From contig OZ024874.1 of assembly GCA_964017185.1 (NCBI GenBank), forward strand, positions 50,806,856 to 50,870,855: 64,000 nt of DNA, given 5' to 3'. Shown here piece by piece: positions 1-12,500 of this stretch (the first letter of the stretch is position 1; every line of letters starts with the position of its first letter). A program made the translations under genes and the position numbers. This stretch comes from Rugalucina vietnamica. Taxonomy: Eukaryota; Mollusca; Bivalvia; Lucinida; Lucinidae. Under the pieces are notes generated by a model that saw only the letters and a list, made by a program, of their open reading frames with translations, was not told where the DNA came from and searched no databases.

Positions 1-3000
1 CGGCGACCTCAAAACGGTCTGTTTTGACACCAGTGGCCCTTGTCAACGGATTGAAATGCTTGAATGTGCCGATGGCTCTACCATTCACATCAACGGAGTT
101 CGTGGCTGGTTTCGATCGAATGGTTGCCAGACAACTAATTGCCAACTACCCACGAACACCACGTGTTGCAGTTTCCATAGTGATGACATTCGCCTTGAAA
201 CTCTACATAGGTCATCTGACAACGATGTAATATCACAACAGTGCTCATCGCAGACCAAATGCTTTCCGTTTGATGGGCTTGAAGAAAGAAACCGTTCTGA
301 AAGTGGACTTGTCTATATTACAGTAGACTATGAGTGTAAAGGTAAGAATTTTTGTTTGGATTATCATTTAGCGTCCCAGTCAACAGTCATGGTCATGTTG
401 GGACGTTGACTCCATTTTATGAGACTTCTACCCAATATTCAGATGTCATGACACCCAATATGTGTTTGATAAAATAACCACCAAAGTAAACCAAAAATGA
501 TTATCGGTATGGATTATTCGACTTGAAACACTTTTCCTGGGCAGGCTCAGACTTTCTGAGCGGTTAACCAGTAATCAGATGGTCAGTCTGTTTTCTTTAT
601 TTCAAATATGGTTAAGATTCCACCATCTTTTCGGTAGCAATACATTGAAAGCAGTCAAACACTGCCTGGTCTTAGACTTATCTTTACATATGTTACTTTT
701 TGTTCTCTTAAATAGCATTATCTTGGTATATATCAATATCTTTGTATACATAAATTATTATGATTTATCCAGATATATCGATAAATAATTAACTTTCACC
801 TCTAAATCGTTTGAATATTTAATCATTTTCTTAAATTACCATCAAATTACAAATTAAGGTAATCCATACCCCTCGTTTATTGTACCTATTATTTGCAATA
901 TAACATATTTTGAATGTTATGTTCACCCGACAATAACACGATCATACAGGAGGGCTTTCTGAGCCATTATCTCTAAGTCTTAGCTAGATACATCGAGAAC
1001 ATGATCACAATGAATGGACAGATCCATGATTGATTCTTCATTTTAATTGACGGGTCTTCGTTGTTATATAGAGGAAAATTTCGCCGTTCTTTACTCAAAT
1101 GCTGAATTACTATATGTCCCTCTAGTTTACATTCAATGAGTAATTCAGACAGCAACAGCATCAGCAACACCACCAGTAACCAAACTGAAATTAGACAAAG
1201 AAGCTAGAGCGGTAATTCTAATTGAAAATAGAACACATTTCCAGCTTATTTTTATCTGAGGATTATCCATCTTTTATAATGTTCACGCTATTTGCTACGG
1301 GCATGTTATCATTATGCAATGTTCTTTCCATTGCAGCCAGTTCGTCAATCAACATCGTGGTCATTGTTGTTCCTATCGCAGTGGTTGTTGGGGTTATTGT
1401 GACGATTATCATTATTTACCTCACCAAAAGGTATGTTTGACTACTGATTTTATCGACAACTTGAATGATAAAACCAATAACTCAAATAGAATTTGGCACC
1501 GTGGCTTAAAATCTTTTTAATAAAGATTCACAGTATTTTTTCTTATGTTTGTTCGATTCAGGTAATTGAGATAAAGCTGTACGACCACAATGCTGTCTCA
1601 GTGACTACCGCTTTGGAAATAGACTATCTATCAAACGCATCTTTTGACAAAATCTCTAATAGATCTGTTACGATTTTGCGCCTGTTTACATGCTAAACCA
1701 CAAAGAAGAGCCATAGAAATATTTTCTAAATATATAAGGATGCTATGTCCCTTTCAATGTTTTCTCCCAATGAGTAAAACATTCGTTATATTAATTTCAG
1801 ACGGGATAGGGCAAAGGCCAAACGAAATGCAGGAAACGGAAACGCTTCATGCAAACCATTTACGAACGATTCCGACGGCCATAGCAAAGTTAAAGACCCA
1901 TCGAACCTTTTCTCCATCTCTTCGAAGGGAAATTCGAATTTAAAAGGAAAACATAAAGACAAATCTGCACTTCAGAGCGAGGATTTTGATGAAGCAAGAT
2001 ATTCTAAAGCATTATTGGCATATCTTAACCAATCAAAGAGACATACAAATGCCAACAATACTGTTTCTGGTTCAAATCTGGCAAGTACATTGAGTTGTTT
2101 GGGTATAGAGGTAGATGATGGATATCGGCCTGCGGGGCGAACCAAAACCAGAAAACAACCAAGTAAACAGTTTGCCAAAAGATCGCAATCAACGACCAGC
2201 ACAAGTGGCAAAAGTAGAGAAAGAAGTAACAAATCCATGATTTCTACTATAGCACAAAATGAGCGCTTTCGTGAGGAAAATAAGAAATATAGAACTATGG
2301 GTTCACCTATGAACATTATTTCTCATGATAAAACGGAATTACTGGATAATGATTTTGACATTGTTCAGTTTTCAAACAGTCTTTCTATAGATATGCACAG
2401 AAGATACCATAAACCTCAAACCAAATCCGACACATGTTCCATCAACCATAATAGCCGCGATCGTGCTTCAGATTTAGCCGATTCTTTTAATTCCGTTAGC
2501 GCCGAAGTAATTGAACCGAAAGAAGAAAAACGAAAATCAAAGCGCACCCATAAGCGTGAAAGATATGATGGACAATATTCATTATCGATACACCGTAACG
2601 AGGACACCGATGCTAATGAGATTGATACAAAAAGTAGAAAGGCCACTAAGAAAAACATGAAAACGTTTGATCCGGAAGCACAACACAGCTCACATCCATC
2701 AAGGAATATGCGTCAATCAGTAACAACTGAGTTTGAACATGCAAACGACAACTACGATCAACATAACGTCAATAATCACGTGAATTCTGAAAACGATTCA
2801 CTGGAAAACAAAAGACGAAATACTGTTACAAGACAACATTCGAATCCAGAAAAACGCAACAAATACCTTTGGTCAGAAAGCTATGAAAAATTAAAGTCTC
2901 TGACTAATGCTGCAAATCTTCCTACAAAAGGCGATTATATGGATGAACAGTCCGAAGATGATGAGCAGAGACATAAAGAATCGAGTAATAAATATACATG

Positions 3001-4579
3001 GATAGACAATATTAGGTATAACCATGGGACATCACAAAATAAACATTTGAAAGCTCTGCTAGCAACTGAAAGTAAATTTAAAGCTAAACAATCTGCATTT
3101 TCCGACTCAAAACTTGGACTAGAATCAACCCCATACGATGCACATCACAGCTCAGCAAAGGAAATCCAGCCAGCCATGTCTGACGAAAGGTTAGTATCTG
3201 ATATGGACAAGGAAGTACCAAGTAAATCTGAAGCAGGTGTTCAGCGGTCTATAAGCATGCCTTCTGAATACACCTTGTACTACAAACAGAAAATATTACA
3301 AATGGATAATGAACAGTGTTCTTCTAAAAAGATGGAATCAATACAATTATTGAATACACCGAAAACCAATGGTTCAAATGGGATTACGGAAGGTTCTGAC
3401 AAATCCGAACGAAAGCGAAAGCGTTCAAGTACAAAGCCTCAGAGTGAACTGAATAAAGCCCCAGTGGCAAAGGATAGAACACTAGATGGCACAAGTAACT
3501 TAGACCAATCAGAAACAGAGAGAGGGCGGATGGAATACATTAAAATGCAACAGAACACGAAAGCAACTATTACTTCGTTCAATGACAAAGTAAATGATAG
3601 CCTCTCTAAATCAAGCCCCAGAATTGAAATTTCAATTGTAGATTCTGGACTGTCTTACAAAGAATTATCAGACGAGGAAGACTTCGTGCCTTCCTCAAAT
3701 ATTTCTCTCAAAACTGACACTGAACAAAAAACTGACGAAGCAAAAGATATACCAAAGGAGGGGACTGTAGAAAACACAAGATTGAATTTTAATACAAGTG
3801 TGCAGTTCGGGAAATATGTTAATCCAAAACAAGTACAAACTGCTGTTGTTCGGCCTATGCTACATGAAAATAGACTTTTGTCAAGATCTGACTCATTCAC
3901 ATACTCCTATTCCAATCCTAGGTCAGATGAATCAGGCTTAACACAGACAAGTGGTAACTCAGTTTCTCATGATAATATGTTGTCCCGATCGGCTGATTTA
4001 GGATCGAGTCTGTTAAATTGCAATAGTAACGAAACAAGAATAACAAATGATCAAAGTACCAATACAAAAACATCGGGTCGCGCCAAGTTGAAGGCGGCTA
4101 TACGACGAAAACCATCAAAAGAAATGCCAAAATTTGTTAACATGTCTTCGTTAATCAACGCTAATATCATGCCAGCCACAAATGAAGTAAATACCATCAT
4201 ACAAAACACAAATAAAGCACCTGGTGATCGTTTAACACATTTTCATTCAGAAAGGAAACAAAGTTTCAAGTTCAGTAATGTTTCCAGTGATGCTAGGGAA
4301 GGTGGACATAAAAGTAAAGCTATTCTGTTTTCTCGGGGAATGAATGAAGACATAACATCAAACGATCTGAATGAGGTTACAAAGAGAAAAATACCTGATG
4401 ATGCCGAAAGGGAAACAACTGTGCAAAGACCTGATAGCTCTATACCAAACGCACAGCCGAAACCTGGGAATCCCTATAGAAGCTCTTCGTTTTTGATTCA
4501 GTCAACAATGGAGAAAACAATGGCCGTTCAGCTATCGAAAAGTGATAGGAAAGTGGCAATGAGAGGCAGCAAATTATGA
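1..4579 (+). CDS. Membrane protein with SUEL-lectin-like ectodomain and very long cytoplasmic tail (5' end outside window)
   Basis: Three exons join in frame: 1(partial)-341, 1337-1430 and 1801-4579 (phases 1 and 2, all GT-AG), giving at least 1070 residues with a TGA stop at 4577-4579. The first exon is cysteine-rich and ends in VYITVDYEC. That matches the closing strand of SUEL/rhamnose-binding lectin domains, as do the paired cysteines upstream (about nine in 110 residues). The 94-bp second exon encodes one hydrophobic helix, roughly INIVVIVVPIAVVVGVIV, followed by a basic stop-transfer YLTKRRDRAKAK. The third exon encodes about 925 residues rich in Ser, Lys, Asn, Asp and Glu without a recognisable domain, so I infer an intrinsically disordered intracellular tail. 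A likely role is cell-surface glycan or ligand binding with cytoplasmic signalling or scaffolding; this is inference. The N-terminus lies left of the window. The domain call is moderate and the splice structure strong. Confidence 0.72.
342..1336 (+). other. Intron 1 of the SUEL-like gene
   Basis: The intron is bounded by a GTAAGA donor at 342 and a TTCCATTGCAG acceptor ending at 1336, and its phases are compatible across the junction. It holds a dispersed repeat at 366-590; the remainder is A+T-rich DNA in which I see no gene. Confidence 0.65.
366..590 (+). repeat. Dispersed repeat, family with GAGCGGTTAACCAGTAATCAG, copy 1
   Basis: About 225 bp that align along their length with 14303-14530. 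Both copies carry an ACGTTG..TCCATTTTATG block near the left end, a run resembling TTTCC(T/A)GG(G/A)CAGGC, and the shared GAGCGGTTAACCAGTAATCA near the right end. I see no TIR or tRNA-like boxes, so the class is unknown. Confidence 0.6.
1431..1800 (+). other. Intron 2 of the SUEL-like gene
   Basis: A 370-bp A+T-rich intron with donor GTATGT and acceptor TTAATTTCAG. I see no repeat or other feature in it. Confidence 0.65.
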
Positions 4580-4878
4580 CGTACGTTAGGGGACAAATTG
4601 ACTCGCATGTTTTTCAAGGGGTGCATATGTTTAAGCCACACTATTTCTAAAGCTGATAGCAATTGCTAATATTTCACATTATGATATCCTAATTTTTGAA
4701 TCACTAAAACGTCTCATGGTAAAAGTGATGTTAGTCAGAGTTTAAATTTGTCGTCAGATCTGGTATGAAATATCTTAGGTGCGCAATGTTACCGGACTGC
4801 ACCGTACGTTAATACATTGCAGTATTAGTTTACCATTACTTTATATAATTATTGAGACTTATTGAGACTTATTCAAAC

Positions 4879-4884
4879 AATAAA
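4879..4884 (+). terminator. Probable polyadenylation signal AATAAA of the SUEL-like gene
   Basis: This is the first canonical AATAAA downstream of the stop codon, 300 nt after it, followed by an A+T-rich stretch. A small direct duplication (ATTGAGACTT twice, 4852-4871) lies just upstream. Confidence 0.45.
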
Positions 4885-5557
4885 TGTAACACTCGTATTT
4901 ACAGTTTCGAACGTTACATCGTTACGAAAACGCCATAAATGGCAGTAGGGACACACAATTCTCTTATCAAAATGTTACACGGAATACACCACTGCCATGC
5001 CATTTCTCCATAATTTTCCGGAACCTGAGTACGAGTCGAAATATTTAAGTTAGGTCAACGTAATTGTGACGCTACCGATATTTCAATTGCACTAACGTCA
5101 CCTACGCCTAACCTGCCGTGACGTTGTACTTTGTGGTTAAAGTGTTTGTTAAGGTTAATGACAGTAACATCTAGGGCATGCCCTTCGTTAACATATCAAT
5201 TGTTTTTAACGGATGCTAATTGTGTTTTTGTCATATATTAAGACGAGCAAGGTTATGAAAAATAATGTCGTTCTTAGCAGATCTGCGTTTTATGAATGCT
5301 TTTCCATACCTCGAATGTTCGTCAAACCAAAAAAAAAGGCATTATTTTCTTACATTCGATTTCAATAAACGGTCTTCGAATCTGAACAGTTCGATTTATG
5401 TCAAATCCGGTAATGAAACCAACCGAACACAGGTACGCTTTCTCGTGACGATAACTTGTTTTTATTTTTTATTTTGAAAATGTTTTCATCCTGAAAATGA
5501 TCATTACGTAGTCATCGTTTGTTATTTTGAAAACAGGATTTAGGCTCGCCTTTGCCA
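4885..5557. other. Intergenic stretch without recognised gene
   Basis: DNA between the SUEL-like gene and the TATA box of the cysteine-rich gene. It contains only short chance ORFs and no repeat that I could match elsewhere in the window. Confidence 0.5.
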
Positions 5558-5566
5558 ATATATAAG
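5558..5566 (+). promoter_or_regulatory. TATA box of the secreted cysteine-rich gene
   Basis: AATATATAAG lies about 85-90 nt upstream of the start ATG. The expected transcription start would be near 5590, where CTCAGTACT resembles an initiator. This implies a 5' UTR of about 60 nt. Confidence 0.5.
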
Positions 5567-5650
5567 CCCCAGATGGCTTGCTCCATCTCAGTACTGACTT
5601 TGAATTCAATTTGTCAGTGTTTCGAATTGTGAAGATACATATATACAGTA

Positions 5651-7311
5651 ATGAAGACCATTTTGTTGCTAACTACAGTTGCTGTTCTCCTCCATCTTTC
5701 AGCCGCTGACACAAAGAGGTAAAGTGTTTTTTGTTTTTTTTTAATCATTCTACTGCTAATATATAGAAACAATAATTTAAAAAAAGACCATTTGAATTAT
5801 TTGCATGTATAGAGTTAAATTTTCTTCAAATATCGTACAGCGTGCAGTCAAGTCATAAATTACATCTTATAGGTCTGCAACTTCAACGGAAACTTCTCCG
5901 TGATTACTTGGAAATTTCTTTTAATTATGTAACGAACGGCCGAGCCAAGCCACAGCAAACCCCGTCGGTGGAAAAGCATGCTCATCCACCAAGGGTGGTT
6001 TACTACGCTATATACCCAACACTTATTCGATTCACAAAGTCTCGAGTTTGAAATGTGCATATTTCCAAGGGAGGCTATCCCGTCACATTACTTCCCCCTC
6101 CGTGAAGACTCGTCCCGAGTCTTGGCCTGGGGACTACATGGGTAAGGCAACCCCGGTCTGGCGGTTGTCATCATCCCACCGCTGCCACCAAATGTAACGA
6201 ACAGCCGAGCCAAGCCACAGCAAACCCCGTCGGTGGAAAAGCATGCTCATCCACCAAGGGTGGTTTACTACGCTATATACCCAACACTTACTCGATTCAC
6301 AAAGTCTCGAGTTTGAAATGTGCATATTTCCAAGGGAGGCTATCCCGTCACAATTACATAATTATATTAAATATCTATTTATGAACTAAATTTTAATTTT
6401 ACAAATATTTACCTTGCCATCATAAAATAATTGTTTATTTTATTGATTTTTGTTAGAATTGAGCATTTTTACTTTTAAATTACATAGTTATGTACATCAA
6501 TTATTGATTTTTTTCTCTTGACCCCGTCAAACCTCCATTTTACTATATAAGTATAGGTTTGAAGGGGTTAAGATCCACAAGGAGATGTTTCCATGATTAA
6601 CTAATGCGTTAAAACGAATCTTCCTGAATCTTTGTTCGTTTAATTACGTGCTCGCATCAGGAAAACATGTCCGTGAAATGTATACCCCCTCAAACCCCAC
6701 TTTTATACAGTAAAACTGGGGTATGCGGGGGTATACCTATTTTTCTTATTTTTGCTCCAAAACATAGATTGTGGGTACTCGTTAGAACCGCCTCCCCGAG
6801 GCGGTTCTAACGTGTACCCACAATCTATGTTTTGAGCAAAAATAAGAAAAATATCAAAACTTTTCCGACAAAATTTTCAATTTTTACAACTGAAAACATG
6901 ATCAGTATATTGCATGGACAAGTTTTCGTAATGGTTTCTGCTTTCAGATGTTTTTGTAAGGCCGTTGACGCCTTTAACAATGGTCGAATCTTGAAGGACT
7001 TGGGCACAGTTGAGACGCACAATCATTGGCTTATGGTCGGGTGCGGTAAACTTGCGAACTGTGCGAATACCTGTGATCGTATCGTCCAACAATGGGTCTG
7101 TACCAGAAAGGCCGAGTGTGATGCTGCTGCCGGGGATGCTTTGGTTCGATCCCATTACACAGCTAGCGTGTGTAAGAGTGGCGCCGGGCATGTGGTGAGA
7201 AAATGTGGCGCTTGTGGGTTTGGTGGACTCCCGGGAAAGGCACCTACTGGAATCAATATTGGTGACATCAAGCAAAGGCTGCGTGCAAATGGACTTGGGG
7301 CTATGGTGTAA
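5651..7311 (+). CDS. Secreted cysteine-rich protein, family not recognised
   Basis: Two exons, 5651-5718 and 6948-7311 (donor AG|GTAAAG, acceptor CTTTCAG, phase 2), encode 143 aa. Exon 1 is a complete signal peptide, starting MKTILLLTT and ending in LSAAD, with likely cleavage after SAA. The mature part starts near TKRCFCKAVDAFNNG and has ten cysteines, an even number that fits five disulphides. The spacing is CxC, then C-x4-C-x3-C in the middle, single cysteines, and a final C-x2-C followed by a glycine-rich GFGGLPGKAP segment. The start is set by the signal peptide, and the TATA box sits just upstream. I do not recognise the family. It could be a matrix, mucus or defence protein, but nothing in the sequence decides this. 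The intron contains a TRIM element and a palindromic MITE whose end lies 14 nt before the acceptor. Confidence 0.8.
5928..6352 (-). mobile_element. Miniature LTR retrotransposon (TRIM-like), non-coding, very young
   Basis: Two direct repeats of exactly 160 bp, 5928-6087 and 6193-6352, differ at only two positions. Each begins TGTAACG and ends CGTCACA, the TG..CA rule for LTRs. Read on the minus strand, the 105-bp interior starts right after the 5' LTR with TTTGGTGGCAGCGGTGGGAT, which resembles the primer-binding region of many animal Gypsy-like elements. It ends with a purine tract GGAGGGGGAAGTAA immediately before the 3' LTR. The element is flanked by ATTA on both sides (5924-5927 and 6353-6356), a 4-bp target duplication. 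There is no coding capacity, so it must have moved using an autonomous partner. It lies in the intron of the cysteine-rich gene. Confidence 0.85.
6654..6933 (+). mobile_element. Palindromic MITE, GAGGCGGTTCTAACG family, copy 1
   Basis: The centre is a near-perfect inverted repeat at 6758-6834: CATAGATTGTGGGTACTCGT on the left arm, GAGGCGGTTCTAACG and its complement at the loop. Related copies are at 30443-30690 (-), 45877-46145 and 53890-54180, with end fragments at 36261-36325 (-) and 57835-57876. All share a left segment with ATGTATACCCCCT and a right end ATTGCATGG..AGTTTTCGTAATG. This copy stops 14 nt before the splice acceptor of the cysteine-rich gene's exon 2. Confidence 0.75.
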
Positions 7312-7985
7312 CAATACAATGATCATCATGAAATCCTTTACGCACTTTAATACATTCAAAACCTGAGACATTGCATGGACGTTTTACAACAAAAATAACT
7401 CATTGGACATGCTGGACTAGCCCGATGATTGTTTCATCTGGAATTCATTACACATTGTTTTCATAAACAGTGAAACATACATTATTCTTACAGTTTTCTC
7501 GGGTATATATTTTAGAGACTATTATTTTTGTATTATTTTTGTATGATTTTATTAATGTTTGTTTTAAATTAAATGTTTACTTTTTCTCATATTTGTTTTC
7601 ATGCAAGAGATGTTAACAGCGATTTAAAAAATGAAATGAAATACAGTTTGACGTTTTGACTCTCATGTTGTCTTCTTAATTCGACCGGGACTTTTCTAAA
7701 ATGATAGAAAGATGCCCTCGATTACTTTGTAAAAAGAACCAGAGTACTCAGTACTCTAAAACCGAAGATGACAAATAACCAAAGCAATTGCAAAGAAAGC
7801 GTGGGAGCAGGTCATTGCCCAAAAGCTGAGTAGCCAGTTACATTAAACCGCTAAGACCCACACTGGTATCAACCAACACAGAGAATGACAAGAACAAGAA
7901 CATACATGTGGAGACTCTAAACAGACCACTTCTTTGGAATGATCTGTAAATATTTTGTGAATGTATGGTTTTTCGTATCTAATAA
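7312..7985. other. Intergenic stretch downstream of the cysteine-rich gene
   Basis: Probable 3' UTR followed by A+T-rich DNA up to the repeat that starts near 7986. No canonical AATAAA is evident close to the stop, and I see no gene here. Confidence 0.45.
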
Positions 7986-8625
7986 AAAGGTACATGTAGC
8001 CAATTATAAAGAAAAGGCCAATCAGAAAGAAATTCACACTCCAAAAACCGAGGTGGGAAAAAACTAAATTGAAAATTAGAAACTTATACTTAGAAAGCAT
8101 ATCGTAAGCCGAGTGAGCAGCTATTTCCCAATAGGCGGTCACTCATTTACCCGAACTTAAGTAAAAGTACGAACGTACTTAAGGTTCAAACAGCACAAAA
8201 ATTTTACTCCAAATTATAAAACAAATAGAACCACAACAGAAGTATTGCCTTGGAACTATCAGTAATATAAAACTACTGGGGGGGTCTTAAATCGATTTTA
8301 CAGGGCCCTAACCTCACCCTTATCTTCTGGAGTGGTTCACAACATTTAGTTGTTCGGTCCTTGTGGTGAATCTCTGGCTAGTCAATGAATCATCAAGGAC
8401 AAACAAATAAATCATGATAACCAGTTAACCACCATGATGAATCAAAAACGAGGACTCACAGATTCAGTAAGCTGCCCGACGATGGAGATCCCTGGGCGCC
8501 GAATAAGTTACTGAAATCCGGAGCAGAAGACAAACACGAGTTGAACCCCGAAGTCCAAGCAACAGACAAGAAGCTCCGGTCCCAACCAACTAAAATGAAT
8601 GGCTTTATGCCGGGGCCTTCATAGA
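7986..8625 (-). repeat. Interspersed repeat of about 640 bp, 'CACCTCGGTTTTTGGAGTGGGAA' family, full-length copy
   Basis: This aligns as a reverse complement with 31247-31882 over nearly its whole length. The shared part includes a block around GATCTCCATCGTCGGGCAGC and the terminal block with CTCGGTTTTTGGAGTGGGA and CCTATTGGGAAAATAGCTG. Truncated copies carrying only the last 130-250 bp are at 14575-14720, 16636-16720 (-), 20395-20640 and 60113-60302. The consistent 5' truncation resembles retrotransposon behaviour (SINE or LINE fragment). I find no clear RNA polymerase III boxes or ORF, so the class is open. Confidence 0.7.
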
Positions 8626-9540
8626 GTCTGACGCCCGACCCACCGGCGAGAAATTAAAGAAGGCAACATAGTTATCAACCATGATTGGGTTAAAAACTAA
8701 GCATGCAGAGTGTCGCATACGATTTAAGTTATAAACTATAAATCCGCATATACGTGCGTTTATCCCACTTAAACAGTTAAGACTTGCAAGCAATTCTAGC
8801 AATGACAATTCCAGACAACTTTACTGCTAAACCATTGTATGACAGTTATTTGCTTTTATTCGATTTCCATGAGGATGTTTTGGGTTTTTATTACAATTCA
8901 TTATTTTAAGTAGACTATTGATCACAATATAATATTTGTAAGCTTCATCCATTTCCCACTCTTTTGAATAATCACTCAAATTTATCTTGCGAATATCGTC
9001 TAAACGCCTTGTTTAATTAATATGAAACGTCAGTCTTATTTTGAGCAGAGCATATGAATTAAACAAGAGTTTTAACAGTGAGTGCGCTCAATCCTCAGAA
9101 ATTCTAAAGCTTTTATGGGGAATGAAAAATGGATTTAATACATTATTATAAGAGGAAACATTTAATATATTTTTAAGCATAACGTGTATAAGAGAACTGT
9201 ACAAGGAAGGCTCAGGGTGTGCATACCCTGCATATCTTGAAGTTCTCGAAAAATACAAACACAGCAGATCGATCTTATATAATTTCACTTGGAATTCGGG
9301 GAAAAATAACATAGTCTATGGCACTACAGCTCATTTATAACCGATATCAGATTTTGATTAATAGTGCTTGTGTGGATGTTTTATGCTTCTTTTAACCTCT
9401 ATGTTATTAATGGCTTAGACGATACAGGTATGAAAGCTTTGGCATGATCTAGCTATGATACCTATTCTACCTGCAGTTTCTAACATCTGTTCCAGTTATA
9501 TCAGCACTTCTTAAGAACTACTCTTTTGATCGATGCCAAA
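8626..9540. other. Intergenic stretch upstream of the esterase gene
   Basis: A+T-rich DNA with no convincing ORF or repeat match. The esterase promoter should lie at its right end, but I see no clear TATA box there. Confidence 0.4.
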
Positions 9541-12500
9541 ATGTTTTCTACGCTAAGTGTTATTGCTTATTTATTTATTGCCGTTCTTTGCATAACTGCT
9601 AAAGTTAATGCTGGTGAAAGACCAATTAAAGTTATGACGTCAGTTGGAGATTTCGTTGGAACTATCAGAGAAGTGAGCTTTGGAGGGGAAACTAAATCTG
9701 TGCAAGAGTTTTTAGGAATTCCTTTTGCAAAACCGCCACTTGGGGAGCTTAGATTTTCTCCTAGTGTCCCCATGCCGAAGTTGACGTCATTATACAATGC
9801 AACGTATTACCGACCGCACTGTATGCAGAGGGAGGATGCAAATAAACTTTTGAAATATTTTGAAGTTAGTGAGGATTGTTTGCACCTAAACATATTCATT
9901 CCTGGAAGTATCCCTAGTGCTAATAAAAAGTAAGTTCTTACGAAGAAATATTTACATTATTGAAATAAGATCGTATCAGCATGTGACTGTTTTACGTCAA
10001 ACCGCTACTCAAATCTGGAGAATCATAGTTTAATATAATTACATTGACTACTGATGTCATGGCGTATTTTCATAGATTGTATGTCGATGCTTTGGGCTTC
10101 GCCTAAATTAAAACAAAGATACATGTATGTTTTCTGAGAGGCAGAAGAAAGCAAACATCCCGCATCTATGTGTGAAAATGGCCAACAGTAGGCGCTTTAA
10201 TTATATTGCTGTGCTAATTCAATGATTTCAATATGCAGCAATTAAGAGCAGATCAATAACTCACCGACGAGAGTGAAAATGACGGGAAAATTTGACTTTC
10301 AATGTAGGGATAAAACCCCGAAAGGTTGGTTTCGACGTTTAAAAACAAAACACGTTAACGTCTGGTAAATGATGTTGAAAACACCTGATTTAGCCATATA
10401 CATATATCATGGTTTCAGCAGTACGATTGGTGAACAAATGTTGGGTCAATGGAATAAATCAGGAGGTCGGGTAAAAAATTCAAGTTTAAGAAGGAGTTGA
10501 TATATTTACAGAAATTATCAATGGCTCTGTCTTTTATACGTGCTAAATTTGCAACCCTAATATGGCTTTTCAAGCGCATCAAAGCGCAATTTATCAACAC
10601 TATTTTGTATGATTATTGTGTTTTTGGTAAAAAGCATATTGTGTAAAAGTTTGAAGCGATGTGATGAACATTGAGAACATAATATGAACAATCAAAATGT
10701 GTTTCTTTTGCCTCTTAGTATACAAATATTCCATCAATCAGTAAATGCTAAATTTACTGAATTTAAATCTTAAATTAGAACACAAACCCCAGGGGGGGTA
10801 CTCTCATTTTTTGGGGTACATAGGCGTGGCCCCAGCTTCTACCCCCAAACCCAAAATATTACTGAGATTTACTGACCACCCCAAAAATACCAGTCCTATC
10901 AGGCATACCCCAAAAATACTTGAACTTTTAGCTTACCCCAAAAAATTATTCATCTTTTTTTATGCCTATTGATGAAATTTCATCACATCCATATGATCTA
11001 AGCTGTTGGTGGGACGTTAAATCCCAAATCAACCAACCAACAGATCACGTCACAATACAGTTAGTACTTAACGACACTTCCAACGCTACCGATAGAGTTT
11101 TTGCTATAATTTCAAAACTACACAAGATATCAAAATGAAAATCGCAGAGACGATAGAAAAATTCATGAGACGTGTGCTGAAGGCAAAATCATGCCAGCGA
11201 ATCTTTATTAAGAAACAGTCCGGGTGTTTAGACAAACTACACTTCATTTTCAAAAGTCGCAAAACTTGAGGGATTAAACAAAACATCATTTCAGCAATAA
11301 ACCTACATTGTTTATTGCCATAGTGTATTTCTTTTTGTATCTTTTATTCACAAAGAAAGAAGAAAAAACAAAACAACAAACAAAACAATTGAAACTAAAC
11401 TATCAAACCAAAATATTCATCTGATCCGATCAAATTACCTAGTTAGGCCACCATTTATTCAAATGACAGGCATCGAAGCCACGTACCGCATACAAGTACT
11501 ACTGGCACTGCGCTATACCATTCCAACCATACCTTACAAATTGCTAAAACTGTATAACATTAGCATTGTGCCGTCTCCTTCCTACACAGATGATAATGTC
11601 CCAGATATGGGACAGATATGGTTGATTTGATTTAAGTCGATGATTTGGATGGCTAAATAATTAACTCTGTTTGCTTGCAGAAGGTTTGCAGTCTTGGTTG
11701 CTGTATGAGACGTCGCACCGTCGTGCGTCAGACGCATACCCCTGTGAGTCCGTGCATATGATTTGTTTTACTAAGAACTTTTTCCGTCATGTGCTGTGAC
11801 AAACAAGGAAAACAAAACGAGAAGGAAATACGGAGGAACTGTTGTGAAGACCTTTGTTCGCTACACATGGTTTTGTGACTTTTGAAAATGAGGGGCGGTG
11901 TGTCCAAACGCCCGGAGCGTTTCTTTATAAAAGCCTGCTGGCATGATTTTGCCTTCAGTACACGTCTCATGAATTTTGCTATCGTCCCTGCGATTTTCAC
12001 TTCAATATCTTGAGCAGTTTTGAAATTATAGCAAAACCTCTATCGGTAGCGTTGGAAGTGTCGTTAAGTATATATGTAAGGACTATGAAGTAAATACCAA
12101 GTTGGATAAATTTAAAGATTTTATTTATTCTCAAAGTGTAAGTCTTATGATAAGCGTTTTGATTCCATTTGGTTTGCAATCCAAACAACATCATCATGAT
12201 CAAGCTTCCAAAATTTCACCGAGACCAGTCATAAGGCATGGTCGCAACCAAAATTGAATCTTAAGGCCTTGTAAGACATAAGTGTAAGCCACCCGAGAAA
12301 TGTGCAAAACCCAAAAAATTACTTAGAATTATAGATGACCCCAAAAAAGTAACTCAGAAAAGGCATGACCCCAAAAAATATCCATAAAAAGCTTACTACC
12401 CTAAAAAATAACTAGTTTTTCTGAAAACCCCCAAAAATATGGAAATTCAAAATTTTGACCCAAAAAAATCAGCCTCGCCTATGTATACAGAAAATTTCAG

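Noticed and set aside
2..409. Reading 56-409 as a complete small gene
   Set aside because: The frame is open to the left edge and a GTAAGA donor at 342 joins it in phase to the TM exon.
6877..7371. 164-codon ORF on the minus strand over exon 2 of the cysteine-rich gene
   Set aside because: It is antisense to an exon with a clean acceptor, signal-peptide partner and cysteine pattern. It has no domain or splice context of its own.
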